A stretch of DNA of 52,155 nt from Gammaproteobacteria bacterium UBA1119 (GCA_002313255.1 DCBA01000127.1:5005-57159); one strand, 5' to 3'. Positions 8,217 to 17,957 are shown, counted from the stretch's first letter. A program made the numbers and translations. The notes: generated from the sequence alone by a model not told the origin.

Positions 8217-9380
8217 ATGACGCGTTTACGAATGGGACTTGTAGGGGGCGGTGAAGGCGCTTTCATCGGTGCTGTCCATCGGATAGCGGCCGAGCTCGAT
8301 GGTCGTATCGAGCTTGTCTGCGGTGCCTTTTCTAGCGATCCGTCGCGTTCTAAGCGCTTTGGACAAGAGCTCTACGACCTCCCGCCCAACAGGAGCTACG
8401 GAACGTTCAACGAAATGGTGACAGAAGAGTTGAGGCTTCCGACCGAAGAACGCATGCATTTTGTGGTGATTGCGGCACCGAACCACTTGCACTTTCCTGT
8501 CGCCGAGTCATCGCTCCAGGCAGGGTTTCACGTCGTGTCCGACAAGCCCGTCACGTTCGATCTCGGTGAAGCGAGGACCCTTCGTGCTCTCGCCGCGGAA
8601 AAGGATCTCCTCTTTGGGCTTACGCACAATTACACGGGATATCCCATGGTCAAGGAGGCCCGCGAATTAATTAAGACTGGTGCGTTGGGATCGATACGTC
8701 GAGTCATTGTCGAATACATCCAAGGCTGGCTTGCAGAAAGGCTCGAAACGCAGGGAAATAAACAGGCAATCTGGCGAACGGATCCGAGATTTTCAGGATC
8801 GGCTGGTTGCATGGGTGATATCGGGACTCACGGCGAAAATCTACTCGAATACGTCACCGGGCTGGAGATCGATTCGCTATGCGCCGACTTAACAACGTTT
8901 GTTCCAGGGCGTTTGCTCGAGGATGACGGCAACGTGCTGTTACGATTTTCCAATGGGGCACGCGGCGTGTTGCTTGCCAGTCAGATTGCGGTTGGCGAGG
9001 AAAATGGTCTGAAACTGCGGGTGTATGGTGAACGTGCCAGTCTAGAGTGGGTACAGACAGACCCTAATTCGCTGGTCGTTCGATGGCCCGATCGCCCGTT
9101 CGAGGTGCGGCGAACCGGTGGTCCAGGCGTGAGTGAGGCTGCGACCGCTGCGACGCGGCTCCCGGCAGGACACCCGGAGGGCTTTTTGGAGGCGTTTGCC
9201 GTGCTCTACCGCAATTTTGCGGCTGCGCTCGAGGCGCGCTTGGCGGGTCGTGATCCAACGTCTGAGGAACTCGATTTCCCCACGATTGACGATGGTGTAC
9301 GCGGAATGGCGTTTATTGATGCCGTGGTAGATAGTTCGAAGCGTGGTGGTGTTTGGACCGATTTTCCAACGTGGAATTAG
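8217..9380 (+). CDS. Gfo/Idh/MocA family NAD(P)-dependent oxidoreductase
   Basis: A 387-aa dehydrogenase of the glucose-fructose oxidoreductase/inositol dehydrogenase family. An N-terminal Rossmann fold begins with GLVGGGEGAFIGAVHR, a variant of the GxGxxG dinucleotide site. It is followed by VVIAAPNHLHFPVAE and the catalytic-loop motif SDKPVTFD, which corresponds to the family EKP motif. The C-terminal half carries the substrate barrel, with MGDIGTHGENL supplying the conserved DxxxH. These enzymes oxidise or reduce sugar or polyol hydroxyls with NAD(P). The gene is followed 15 bp later by another IolE-like isomerase and faces the isomerase-aminotransferase pair, so the four probably act in one carbohydrate pathway. 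Confidence 0.92.
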   Translation: MTRLRMGLVGGGEGAFIGAVHRIAAELDGRIELVCGAFSSDPSRSKRFGQELYDLPPNRSYGTFNEMVTEELRLPTEERMHFVVIAAPNHLHFPVAESSLQAGFHVVSDKPVTFDLGEARTLRALAAEKDLLFGLTHNYTGYPMVKEARELIKTGALGSIRRVIVEYIQGWLAERLETQGNKQAIWRTDPRFSGSAGCMGDIGTHGENLLEYVTGLEIDSLCADLTTFVPGRLLEDDGNVLLRFSNGARGVLLASQIAVGEENGLKLRVYGERASLEWVQTDPNSLVVRWPDRPFEVRRTGGPGVSEAATAATRLPAGHPEGFLEAFAVLYRNFAAALEARLAGRDPTSEELDFPTIDDGVRGMAFIDAVVDSSKRGGVWTDFPTWN

Positions 9381-9395
9381 GTAAGGGGGCAAGGC

Positions 9396-10457
9396 ATGAA
9401 GACACTGAAAGGCCCAGCGATTTTTCTCGCCCAATTTATGGCGGACGAAGAGCCATTCGACAGCATTGAGTCGATGGCAAAATGGGCCGCAGATCTCGGA
9501 TTTCTTGGGATCCAGGTGCCGATAGGCAATCCAGCGTTCATCGACGTTCAACGGGCGGCCGAAAGCCAAACATACTGCGATGAGTTAAATGGGATCGTGA
9601 AGTCGCAGGGCGTTGAAATTACCGAATTGTCGACCCATCTCGAAGGTCAACTGGTCGCTGTCCATCCAGCATACGACATCCTGTTTGATGGCTTTGCGCC
9701 AGAGTCTGTTCACGGCAATCCCTCGGCCCGAACGGACTGGGCCATTGATCAAGTCAAACTCGCGGCGCGAGCGAGTCATAACCTGGGACTTCGATCGCAC
9801 GTTACGTTTTCTGGTGCGTTTCTTTGGCCAATGATCTATCCATGGCCGCAACGTCCGGCAGGAGTCGTCGACGAAGGATTTCAAGAGCTGGCGCGTCGCT
9901 GGCGTCCCATTCTTGACGTGTTCGACGAGTACGGCGTGGATTGTTGTTACGAGATCCACCCAGGTGAAGACCTCCACGATGGAGTAACGTTCGAACGGTT
10001 TTTGGCGGAGGTTGACGACCACCCTCGTGCCAATATTCTTTACGATCCAAGCCACTTTATTCTGCAACAGTTGGACTATTTGTCGTTCATCGATATTTAC
10101 CATGAACGCATCAAAATGTTTCATGTCAAGGATGCAGAATTCACCCCGAGTGGGCGACAAGGTGTTTACGGTGGTTACCAGGATTGGCTTGATCGCGCGG
10201 GCCGATTTCGTTCTTTAGGTGACGGCCAAGTGGACTTTCGCTCGATCTTCTCGAAATTTGCGGCTTTCGACTTTGACGGTTGGGCTGTTCTCGAGTGGGA
10301 GTGCTGCCTAAAGCACCAAGAGGATGGCGCGCGCGAGGGCGCTCGTTTCATTCAAGACCATATCATTCGGGTGACGGATAAGGCGTTCGACGATTTTGCG
10401 TCGTCGGGCCTCGACGCCGAGACGAACCGGCGAGTTCTTGGTTTAGAGATTAAATAG
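9396..10457 (+). CDS. Sugar phosphate isomerase/epimerase, larger IolE-like TIM barrel
   Basis: A 353-aa TIM-barrel protein of the same superfamily as the 7207-7962 gene, but longer and not closely similar. Likely metal ligands are visible in YEIHPGEDLHDG, NILYDPSHF, KMFHVKDAEF and VLEWECCLKH. These give the Glu, Asp, His and Glu set usual for these isomerases. GAFLWPMIYPWPQRP is a long aromatic loop, probably over the active site. The ATG at 9396 is preceded by TAAGGGGG. Operonic with the dehydrogenase (15-bp gap). Family relatives are found in inositol and unusual-sugar degradation; the specific reaction is unknown. Confidence 0.88.
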   Translation: MKTLKGPAIFLAQFMADEEPFDSIESMAKWAADLGFLGIQVPIGNPAFIDVQRAAESQTYCDELNGIVKSQGVEITELSTHLEGQLVAVHPAYDILFDGFAPESVHGNPSARTDWAIDQVKLAARASHNLGLRSHVTFSGAFLWPMIYPWPQRPAGVVDEGFQELARRWRPILDVFDEYGVDCCYEIHPGEDLHDGVTFERFLAEVDDHPRANILYDPSHFILQQLDYLSFIDIYHERIKMFHVKDAEFTPSGRQGVYGGYQDWLDRAGRFRSLGDGQVDFRSIFSKFAAFDFDGWAVLEWECCLKHQEDGAREGARFIQDHIIRVTDKAFDDFASSGLDAETNRRVLGLEIK

Positions 10458-10539
10458 AACCGTTTCTAACGGGTGGATGCGCGGATGAATCCGATGGGGG
10501 GCTTTTCCGTCGGACTACCGATCGCGTAACATAGCCCGG

Positions 10540-12420
10540 TTGATACACCACGATCACACATCAAGAGTTGACGGACCGCGCAGGGAGCGGTCGACGTTCA
10601 AACATCTCTCACACCTAAAACGTCTCGGCCCTTATGTCCACCGATTCCGGTGGATCTTGTTGGCATCGATCGGTGGGTTGCTGCTCGCGCGGCTTTTTGA
10701 CGCCTTCGTACCGCTTTTCATGAAGACCGCAATCGATAGCCTCGCAGACCCAGACATTGAGCCAACGCTACTGGTCCCGGTGCTCTCGATCTTAGCGATC
10801 GTTGCCACTCGGTTTCTTATTTACGTAGTTTCTCAACGGGCGTTGCGCCGACTTTCAATTAGCGTTGCCTACGATCTACGCAAACGTCTTTTCAATCACG
10901 TCCAATTCCAAGGGGCACATTTCTTCAATCGATTCGGCACCGGGGATCTGATGTCACGCGCTGTCAACGATGTGAGCATGGTGCGGATGGTGGTCTCCTT
11001 TGGTGCGGTCACTATTCTTACGACGGTATTCACGCTGATCACGGGCTTGTACTTCATGATCATGTTGTCGCCATCACTCACGTTTTGGGTAGTTCTTCCA
11101 CTGCCGTTGGTCGCTGTCGCGGGGTTTGGTATGGCCCGTGCGTTATTTCCGTATTACATGGATCGACAGGAAGCCATGGCCGCGGTGACTTCGTTTACCC
11201 AAGAAAATCTCAATGGAATTCGCACAGTGCAAGCGATGGCGCAAGAAGAACAGGAGATTAACCGCTTTCGTGACGTGAGCACCCATTACGCCCAGACGGT
11301 CTACCGTGTAAATCGGTACCAAGCACTAATGAGCGTTGTGATGGGGTTTATTTCGACTGCCTCGACGGTGATCGTGGTGTTCTATGGTGGCGCGTTGGTC
11401 CTACGAGGCGACATCACGCTGGGTACATTCATGGCCTTTTTTTCGTACCTCATGATGGTGGCTTGGCCCATGCGTATGATCGGAATGTCCATAACGATGT
11501 TCACGGCTGCGGCGGCAGGAACCGAACGCATCTTCGAAATTCTAGATTACGAACCGGAAGTGGACGATGCCTCGATCGAAACAGTGCCTGCCGAATTGCG
11601 CGGGCGTATTGAGTTTCGAGACCTTGTTTATAGTCATCCAGGTTCACCTAGACCAACGATTGCCGGGGCGACCCTCAACGTCGAACCCGGTGAAACGATT
11701 GCGTTCATGGGGCGCGTTGGCTCCGGTAAATCGACGTTACTGAATGCCATCGTCCGCCTCGTTGACACTCCCGGCGGGATGATTTTTTTGGATGGTCACG
11801 ATATTCGTGATTTTCCTCTACGCCAGCTACGAGAAGCTGTCACGCTTGTCCCGCAAGATCCTTTTTTGTTTTCGATGACGCTTCGCGACAACTTGACCTA
11901 CGATGATCTAAGCCGTGACGACACCTCGATATGGGATGCCGCGGAGGCGGCCGCGTTTGCCGATCCTTTGCGCCGACAACTTGCCCAGGGACTCGACACC
12001 ATGGTGGGGGAACGCGGAGTCACGCTTTCGGGAGGTCAGAAGCAACGCGCAACGCTTACCCGTGGAATGGTTCGAGACGCAAAAGTGCTGCTGCTCGATG
12101 ACTGTTTCTCGAGTGTCGATACGGAAACTGAGGAACGGATTCTACGTGGGCTGCGACGCATGCGTGGTGGCAAAACGACTATGTTGATTTCCCACCGCGT
12201 CTCGACGGCGCGGCATGCAGACCGCATTTTCGTTATCGACGCAGGACGATTCGTTGAATCCGGGACGCACGACGAACTGATCGCGCGAGGTGGCTATTAC
12301 GCGGATCTCGCCGCCGTGCAGAGTAATCAAGATGAAGATCGCGAGCGTAAAGCGAGATTGTTGCGGGATCTCGACAGTGAAATCTCCGCGGTGCCAATGC
12401 CGGAGGCGGCGAAGCTGTGA
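10540..12420 (+). CDS. ABC exporter half-transporter, degenerate-site subunit
   Basis: A 626-aa half-transporter with an N-terminal six-helix membrane domain (about residues 35-320) and a C-terminal ATPase. Walker A is GRVGSGKST (about 391), the signature is LSGGQKQR (about 497), the H-loop is SHRVST. After Walker B the catalytic Glu is Asp (LLLDDCFSS, about 516), the hallmark of the degenerate subunit of heterodimeric exporters such as TM287/288, LmrCD or BmrCD. The partner overlaps its stop codon. The start is uncertain: TTG at 10540 is the best in-frame candidate, since the first internal Met lies after helix 1. Typical cargo is lipids or drugs, with export from the inner membrane; the cargo here is unknown. 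Confidence 0.93.
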   Translation: MIHHDHTSRVDGPRRERSTFKHLSHLKRLGPYVHRFRWILLASIGGLLLARLFDAFVPLFMKTAIDSLADPDIEPTLLVPVLSILAIVATRFLIYVVSQRALRRLSISVAYDLRKRLFNHVQFQGAHFFNRFGTGDLMSRAVNDVSMVRMVVSFGAVTILTTVFTLITGLYFMIMLSPSLTFWVVLPLPLVAVAGFGMARALFPYYMDRQEAMAAVTSFTQENLNGIRTVQAMAQEEQEINRFRDVSTHYAQTVYRVNRYQALMSVVMGFISTASTVIVVFYGGALVLRGDITLGTFMAFFSYLMMVAWPMRMIGMSITMFTAAAAGTERIFEILDYEPEVDDASIETVPAELRGRIEFRDLVYSHPGSPRPTIAGATLNVEPGETIAFMGRVGSGKSTLLNAIVRLVDTPGGMIFLDGHDIRDFPLRQLREAVTLVPQDPFLFSMTLRDNLTYDDLSRDDTSIWDAAEAAAFADPLRRQLAQGLDTMVGERGVTLSGGQKQRATLTRGMVRDAKVLLLDDCFSSVDTETEERILRGLRRMRGGKTTMLISHRVSTARHADRIFVIDAGRFVESGTHDELIARGGYYADLAAVQSNQDEDRERKARLLRDLDSEISAVPMPEAAKL

Positions 12421-14402
12421 GTGAAAACGCGATTCAGGTACCGGCCCCGGCCCGAAATTACTCTGCGTTTGATGCTGAGCTGACGCATCAGGCCCTCAAC
12501 GTTCGACTCTTCGTTCGACTGCTCGGATGGATGAAGCCATACCTGATTACGCTATTCGTCAGCATTGCGTTTGTGGTGGTGGCCGCGCTGGCTCAAGTGC
12601 TGATGCCGATCCTGACGAGCGTTGTCATTATCGACACGATCTTGGTGCCAACCGCGGTCGTAAACGACACTCAAGACTACGGACTGCTCGCGTTGGTGGG
12701 TTGGATTCAATCAACGTTTGCTTTTGAAGCGCTGACGGCGGCAGGGCTTGTATATGTGGTTGTGCTCGTGGGTCAGTCGTTATTGAGTTTTGCTCATCAG
12801 CTTACGCTTTACAGTTGTTCCCTAAAGGCGCTAAGAGATCTTCGAATCGATCTATTTGCCGCACTTGAACGAAAACCCGCCTCCTTTTTTGACCACGTGG
12901 GCGTCGGTCGCGTGATGACCCGAGTGACGAACGACGTTGAGAATCTTTTTCAGCTCTTAACGGGCTTCGGCGGTTTAGCCGGTGAATTTGTTCCGTTTTT
13001 TGTGGCGCTTTTTGCGATGCTTGCAATCAGTGGATCGTTGACCGGTGTGGTACTCGTAGCGCTGCCTGTGGCGGTGATCGCAACGATCCTCTTTCGCATC
13101 GCGATGCGGAAAATCTTTCGATTTATTCGCGACTCCGTATCGGCCCTCAATCAATACATGCAGGAAGATCTCGTTGGGATTGATGTTGTCCAGCTCTCGG
13201 GTCGCGAGAATCAAAATATCGAGGAGTACGGAGCGCTAAATCGCGCTAACCGGGGCTATGAGTTCCGTGCGATCAATTACGAGGTCCTCTACGACACCTT
13301 TAACATGAGTCTTGGGAGCGTCGTTACCGGCGGCATTGTTTGGTTCGGCGGTGGTCAAGTGATACAGCAAGACATCTCGCTAGGCTCGATGATTCTCTTC
13401 ACGTCGCTTGTGCAAATGATGATCATGCCGATCGTTTCGTTGGGTCAGCAATTCAATGTTCTGTTTAGGTCGATGGCATCCGGAGAACGCATTTTTCAGG
13501 CGTTGGACTGGGACGAGCAATTGCACGAACCCGACGAGCCAACCCTTCTGGAAGGTCGCTTGCGTGGCAAGGTGGAGTTTCGTCATGCGCACTTTGGTTA
13601 TTACGAAGGAGAAGAGATCCTAAAGGACGTTTCTTTTTCGATTGCGCCTGGAGAGAAACTTGCCATCGTCGGCCCGACGGGTTCGGGTAAAAGCACAATT
13701 ATTCGATTGCTTGTCCGTTTTTATGATATCGACGACAACATGGTTTTTGTCGATGACGTCGACGTCAACAAGTTACACAGCCGTGATTTGCGTGAACGTG
13801 TTGGCGTGGTGCTACAAGATTTCCATATCTTCTCGGGTACCGTGCGCGACAACATCACGCTTAACAATCCCGATATAACGCCGGAAAGAGCTGAATGGGC
13901 CGCGCGCTCGGTGAATGCGGACGGCTTCATTCAAGAATTAGCCGATGGCTACGACACCCAGCTTGCTGAGCGAGGACAGAACTTATCGCAAGGACAGCGT
14001 CAGCTTCTGGCTTTTGCCAGGGTATTGGCCGCCGATCCCGAGATTCTTGTGTTGGACGAAGCCACGGCAAACATCGATACCTCCACTGAACTGGTCATTC
14101 AAGATGCGGTGGCGAAGCTCACGGAAGGTCGAACTTCCATCGTCGTCGCACATCGATTGCAAACGATTCAGGAGTGCGACCGGATATTGGTTCTACACCA
14201 TGGAGTTGTGGAGGAATTGGGTACGCACGACGAATTGATAGCACAGCGTGGGATTTACTACACGCTGCATGAACTGCAGTTTCAAGACGCCGATGTGGCC
14301 CGTGAAGTTACTCGTGAGGATGAAGGCAGCGAGGGCAGGACCACGGATCCGCGTTGGGCAGAGGTACCGGACGACCCGTCTGACACCCCCGACGGAATGT
14401 AA
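12417..14402 (+). CDS. ABC exporter half-transporter, canonical-site subunit
   Basis: A 661-aa partner of the preceding gene. Its GTG start overlaps the partner's TGA, so the two are made together. The membrane domain spans about residues 30-330 and the ATPase follows. Walker A is GPTGSGKST (about 419), Walker B ends with the true catalytic Glu (LVLDEATANID, about 545), and the H-loop is AHRLQT. Its signature is altered to LSQGQRQ (LSGGQ expected). Together with the Asp in the partner this gives one consensus and one degenerate ATP site, as in TM287/288. A 40-residue polar acidic tail ends the protein. Substrate not predictable. Confidence 0.93.
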   Translation: MSENAIQVPAPARNYSAFDAELTHQALNVRLFVRLLGWMKPYLITLFVSIAFVVVAALAQVLMPILTSVVIIDTILVPTAVVNDTQDYGLLALVGWIQSTFAFEALTAAGLVYVVVLVGQSLLSFAHQLTLYSCSLKALRDLRIDLFAALERKPASFFDHVGVGRVMTRVTNDVENLFQLLTGFGGLAGEFVPFFVALFAMLAISGSLTGVVLVALPVAVIATILFRIAMRKIFRFIRDSVSALNQYMQEDLVGIDVVQLSGRENQNIEEYGALNRANRGYEFRAINYEVLYDTFNMSLGSVVTGGIVWFGGGQVIQQDISLGSMILFTSLVQMMIMPIVSLGQQFNVLFRSMASGERIFQALDWDEQLHEPDEPTLLEGRLRGKVEFRHAHFGYYEGEEILKDVSFSIAPGEKLAIVGPTGSGKSTIIRLLVRFYDIDDNMVFVDDVDVNKLHSRDLRERVGVVLQDFHIFSGTVRDNITLNNPDITPERAEWAARSVNADGFIQELADGYDTQLAERGQNLSQGQRQLLAFARVLAADPEILVLDEATANIDTSTELVIQDAVAKLTEGRTSIVVAHRLQTIQECDRILVLHHGVVEELGTHDELIAQRGIYYTLHELQFQDADVAREVTREDEGSEGRTTDPRWAEVPDDPSDTPDGM

Positions 14403-14501
14403 CTCGAGAAGTCTCCTGGAAGTGACCGAGCGGACCCACTTTTGGCCGTTCAACGTATCGTCTAAGATCTCGCTTCTTTATTAGCAACGGATGCGCTTGA
14501 G

Positions 14502-15467
14502 ATGAAAGATTTTGGGGGGAAACTCGCGGTTATAACGGGCGGTGGTACCGGTATGGGTCGGGCGCTCGCGCGTCAGCTGGTGGCGGAGGGCTGTGACGTT
14601 GCCACCTGCGACGTACTCGACGACAACCTCGCGGAAACGAGAGCCTTATGTGAACAAGAAGCACCGCAAGGGAGAGTCATTACCACGCACCATTGCGACG
14701 TTTCCGATGAAGCCGAGGTGGAACGTTTTCGCGACGCGGTGGTGTCGGATCACGGCACAGATCATATCGACCTACTCTTTAATAACGCCGGCGTCGGAGG
14801 CGGTGCGAGCATCGTCGAGGGAGATCGAGAGGATTGGGAACGTACCTTTAATATTTGTTGGTACGGGGTTTATTACAACACCCGGGCGTTCATGCCTCTG
14901 TTGGTGGCGAGTCAGGACGCGCATTTGATCAATACCAGCAGTGTTAATGGATTTTGGGCGACGCTAGGCCCTCAAAGTTCGCATACTGCGTACAGTGCGG
15001 CCAAATTCGCGGTCAAAGGCTTCTCGGAGGCTCTTATCACGGATTTGGCCAACAATGCACCCCACGTCAAGGTATCGGTCGTCATGCCAGGGCACATTGG
15101 AACGTCAATCGCGATTAATTCGGGACGTATTCTCAATGGACGTCAAGCCGATGAACTATCGGATGACGACATCGTGGCGACGCGAAAACGTTGGGCTTCT
15201 CTCGGGATGGTCAACGAAGACACCACCGATGAGCAGATTCGGGTGTTGGTGGGTGAAATGGGGCGCCGGTTTCGAGACGATGCACCGACGACGGCCGAGC
15301 AAGCAGCTTCCATTATACTGGACGGGGTCCGCGAAGAGCGTTGGCGCATTCTTGTCGGTAACGATGCGCACAGGCTTGACGAACTGGTTCGTGAGGATCC
15401 TGAAGGTGCGTACACGCCGGAATTTATGGTCCGACTGCGAGAGACGGGCGAGTGGGGCTTAGGCTGA
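14502..15467 (+). CDS. Short-chain dehydrogenase/reductase (SDR)
   Basis: A 321-aa classical SDR, longer than the usual about 250 aa. The cofactor motif TGGGTGMG (about residues 12-19), NNAGVGGG (about 92), the catalytic Ser region NTSSVNG and the catalytic YSAAK (Tyr about 165) are all present. An Asp at the end of strand 2 (TCDVLD) suggests a preference for NAD(H). The C-terminal extension of about 60 residues resembles that of SDRs in short-chain alcohol or steroid-like catabolism. ATG at 14502, about 100 bp after the ABC pair, so it may be a separate unit. Converges on the amidohydrolase (16-bp gap). Confidence 0.92.
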   Translation: MKDFGGKLAVITGGGTGMGRALARQLVAEGCDVATCDVLDDNLAETRALCEQEAPQGRVITTHHCDVSDEAEVERFRDAVVSDHGTDHIDLLFNNAGVGGGASIVEGDREDWERTFNICWYGVYYNTRAFMPLLVASQDAHLINTSSVNGFWATLGPQSSHTAYSAAKFAVKGFSEALITDLANNAPHVKVSVVMPGHIGTSIAINSGRILNGRQADELSDDDIVATRKRWASLGMVNEDTTDEQIRVLVGEMGRRFRDDAPTTAEQAASIILDGVREERWRILVGNDAHRLDELVREDPEGAYTPEFMVRLRETGEWGLG

Positions 15468-15483
15468 CGCCGCGATCGGGAAA

Positions 15484-16608
15484 CTAAACGGCGAGTTGAA
15501 ACAATTGAGCTGCATTGCCACCCATAATCGCCTGCTTTTGCCGTCGATCTAAGGTCGCCACCGATTCGCGTATCTGCTCGGGTGCATTGAGACTTGAGTC
15601 GATGTGCGGATAATCGGACCCCCAAAGGATGTTGTCGTTACCGACCAGATTCATCATGGCGCCGATGGTCCGTTCCTGGGGTTCCGCAACGAAGTAACAG
15701 TTTCGTTGCACGTATTCGCCCGGAGTGAGCGCTAGCGGTTTTGGTGACAACTCGTTAAGCAACTCGTCTTTCTCGTTGAGACGATCCATAAGGTACGCGG
15801 CCCATCCGCAGCCGGCCTCAACGCTCACGACCTTGAGCTGTGGAAAACGATCGAAGAGCCCATCGAGAATGATCGATGACAAGGCAGGAATCATTTGCCC
15901 GGGGGCACCCAGTCCAAAGCCGAAGGTCGGACCGAGCCTAGGTTGCGCGCCGTGCCAACCGGAAAAAGGGACCGCAGCACCGCTAAATCGAACGATCACG
16001 TGGAGGCAACCTGGAAGGTCGGCTTCGGCCAACTGAGCCCATAGGCGATCGAAATGTGGGCTGCCGGGACGTTCACCATCCACGACTTCGGGCGGGACGA
16101 AAATCCCCTTAAACCCGAGTTTTAGGCACCGGGTGAGCTCCAGCGCCGCGTTCTCGACGTCGCGCCAATTTACAACTGCGATAGGAACAATCCTTCCACA
16201 GCCGTCCTGGCTAAATTCGTGCTGCCATGTGTTGTACGCGCGGAAGTAGGCGTTGATCAGATCAAGGTCATCTGTCGGGATCGGCAATATGCCGATAGTC
16301 GGGAACACGACGCATGCGTCGACGCTCCACTCGTCCAGCATCGTGAGCCTCGCATGCGTGTCGTAACTCGCCGGTGGGCAGCCGTCCGCATACCGAAAAC
16401 GGCCTGCGAATATGTCGCGGCGTCGCAAGTTCGCGCCGCCTAAGCCGGCCAGGCCGCCTGGAAGCACAACTTGCTCGGCAATGATCAGGCGCTCGCCGTT
16501 GTGATCGTTCTCGATCCGTATCGCGCGATCTTGATACCGAGTTTCCAAATACCTTTGCCAGAGATCCGCTGGCTCCATTACGTGAGAGTCGCAGTCAACT
16601 ACAAACAA
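15484..16608 (-). CDS. Amidohydrolase family 2 (ACMSD-like) metal-dependent hydrolase or decarboxylase
   Basis: A 374-aa TIM-barrel amidohydrolase of the ACMSD/resorcylate decarboxylase-like group. The N-terminal metal motif appears as CDSHVMEP (residues 6-13), a mid-barrel His lies in GCLHVIV, and the terminal metal Asp lies in LWGSDYPHID. Members hydrolyse or decarboxylate cyclic or aromatic acids using Zn2+. The start is a TTG at 16608 directly before the VVDCDSH strand, and no better in-frame start is visible. It is transcribed alone and converges on the SDR gene. I cannot tell hydrolase from decarboxylase. Confidence 0.88.
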   Translation of the reverse strand: MFVVDCDSHVMEPADLWQRYLETRYQDRAIRIENDHNGERLIIAEQVVLPGGLAGLGGANLRRRDIFAGRFRYADGCPPASYDTHARLTMLDEWSVDACVVFPTIGILPIPTDDLDLINAYFRAYNTWQHEFSQDGCGRIVPIAVVNWRDVENAALELTRCLKLGFKGIFVPPEVVDGERPGSPHFDRLWAQLAEADLPGCLHVIVRFSGAAVPFSGWHGAQPRLGPTFGFGLGAPGQMIPALSSIILDGLFDRFPQLKVVSVEAGCGWAAYLMDRLNEKDELLNELSPKPLALTPGEYVQRNCYFVAEPQERTIGAMMNLVGNDNILWGSDYPHIDSSLNAPEQIRESVATLDRRQKQAIMGGNAAQLFQLAV

Positions 16609-17020
16609 AGTGAATCCTTGGCTTAAGAATTTCTATATTGGGTCCGTCCTCAATGTAAGGGTTGGCGCGAATAAAGCACACGAACACTGACGAATTTTTT
16701 TATCCAATACCGCGCACGAACTAAATGAACGATTACCGTCAACATCGACTCGCGTATCGATCGACTGGCAGAACATGCGCAAGACAGCATATTTTTGGAA
16801 TACAGCAGCTTCTACTGCGAATAAACCTCCATTTGAGACCATGTCGACAGAGTCGTAGACGAATATTCGAAAGTATAACCGCGGTTCGACGTCGCCGGTT
16901 TGGATTGTTTGTTGCGACTGCGATCGGGGAACGAGGTCGATCTGTTCAATTTCATTTGGAGTGGCATACTGACGTCATGAGAAAAGCGGATTTTGTTTTT
17001 GAGAGCGCTTAGGAGAGCCC
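16609..17020. other. 412-bp gene-free spacer between divergent genes
   Basis: This is the longest non-coding stretch of the window. It separates the divergent amidohydrolase and PhyH genes and so should hold both promoters. It is A+T-richer near 16690-16710 (a run of T followed by ATCC). Open frames across it have unconvincing composition, no ribosome-binding site and no recognisable motif. I see no RNA fold, repeat or palindrome I would defend. A good ribosome-binding site (TAGGAGAG) for the PhyH gene lies at its right end. Confidence 0.6.
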
Positions 17021-17920
17021 ATGACGCCTGAAGAAATCCTTGCTCGCCCCGCGAAGATACTTTCGCGAAGCGATCGCGAGTGCTACTTCGAGCACGGCTA
17101 CGTTGGAGCGCCATCTGTTGTGTCGGGAACGTGGCTTGATCGTATCCAATCGTGTTCACAACATTATGTTGACGAGAGTCGCCACGTAAATGACACAGAC
17201 CAAAGATTCGATCTCGAGCCAGATCACACGGCCGAACAACCGAGAATACGGCGATTAAATTCACCCGTGGATGCGGATGAACTTTTTTGGGAATTTGCCT
17301 CGGCGGGGCCCTTTGTGGATATTGCCGAAGACCTGCTTGGACCGGACATCAAGTTCCACCACTCCAAACTCAACTACAAGTGGTCCGGCGGCGGCGAAGA
17401 AGTTAAATGGCACCAAGATATTCAGTTTTGGCCGCACACGAACTATGACGTCCTGACCGTGGGTGTGTATTTAGACGATGTTGCTGCCGATATGGCCCCA
17501 ATGGGTGTCATTCCAGGTAGTCACCAAGGGCCTCTCTACGATTTATACGATCACGATAACGAGTGGACGGGGCACATCCGGAGCGAGGATGTCCCGAACA
17601 TCGCGGCCGAGACGGCGCGTTACATCGCCGGGCCGTCTGGAACTATCACCGTGCATAACTGTCGCTCAATCCACGGGTCGCCCCCGAATTGGAGTGATTG
17701 TCCGAGGCCGTTGCTTCTCTGTGCGTACTCCGCGGGCGACGCTTTGCCGATTACCGACCTCGTTGCACGAGGTCAGCACGGTGACGAGGTCGTAAGAGGC
17801 ATTCGGTCTCGTTGGGCTCGTTTCGATCCTCGACCTGTTCTGATGCCGCCGGATTGGAGCCGGACCGGCCATAAATCCATCTTTCAACATCAACAAGCGG
17901 AACAGACTCAAGGCATGTAG
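17021..17920 (+). CDS. Phytanoyl-CoA dioxygenase family (PhyH) Fe(II)/2-oxoglutarate oxygenase
   Basis: A 299-aa cytoplasmic oxygenase of the PhyH family. The iron-binding facial triad is visible: His131 and Asp133 in WHQDIQFWPH, and the distal His about 218 in SIHGSPPN. The 2-oxoglutarate-binding Arg follows in CPRPLLL (about 229). The motif MGVIPGSHQGP is the usual PhyH loop. These enzymes hydroxylate branched or methylated acyl chains and small natural products. The ATG at 17021 follows TAGGAGAG. It converges on fbiC with a 37-bp gap. It has low similarity to the second PhyH gene at 24586, so a recent duplication is unlikely. Confidence 0.92.
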   Translation: MTPEEILARPAKILSRSDRECYFEHGYVGAPSVVSGTWLDRIQSCSQHYVDESRHVNDTDQRFDLEPDHTAEQPRIRRLNSPVDADELFWEFASAGPFVDIAEDLLGPDIKFHHSKLNYKWSGGGEEVKWHQDIQFWPHTNYDVLTVGVYLDDVAADMAPMGVIPGSHQGPLYDLYDHDNEWTGHIRSEDVPNIAAETARYIAGPSGTITVHNCRSIHGSPPNWSDCPRPLLLCAYSAGDALPITDLVARGQHGDEVVRGIRSRWARFDPRPVLMPPDWSRTGHKSIFQHQQAEQTQGM

Positions 17921-17957
17921 CGAAATGCCCTGAGCGGGTATCCGCGTGACGCTGGAT

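Noticed and set aside
16725..17012. A 95-codon plus-strand frame in the 412-bp spacer
   Set aside because: Arg- and His-rich composition typical of random frames, no ribosome-binding site, no recognisable motif; the PhyH gene has its own start and site after it.
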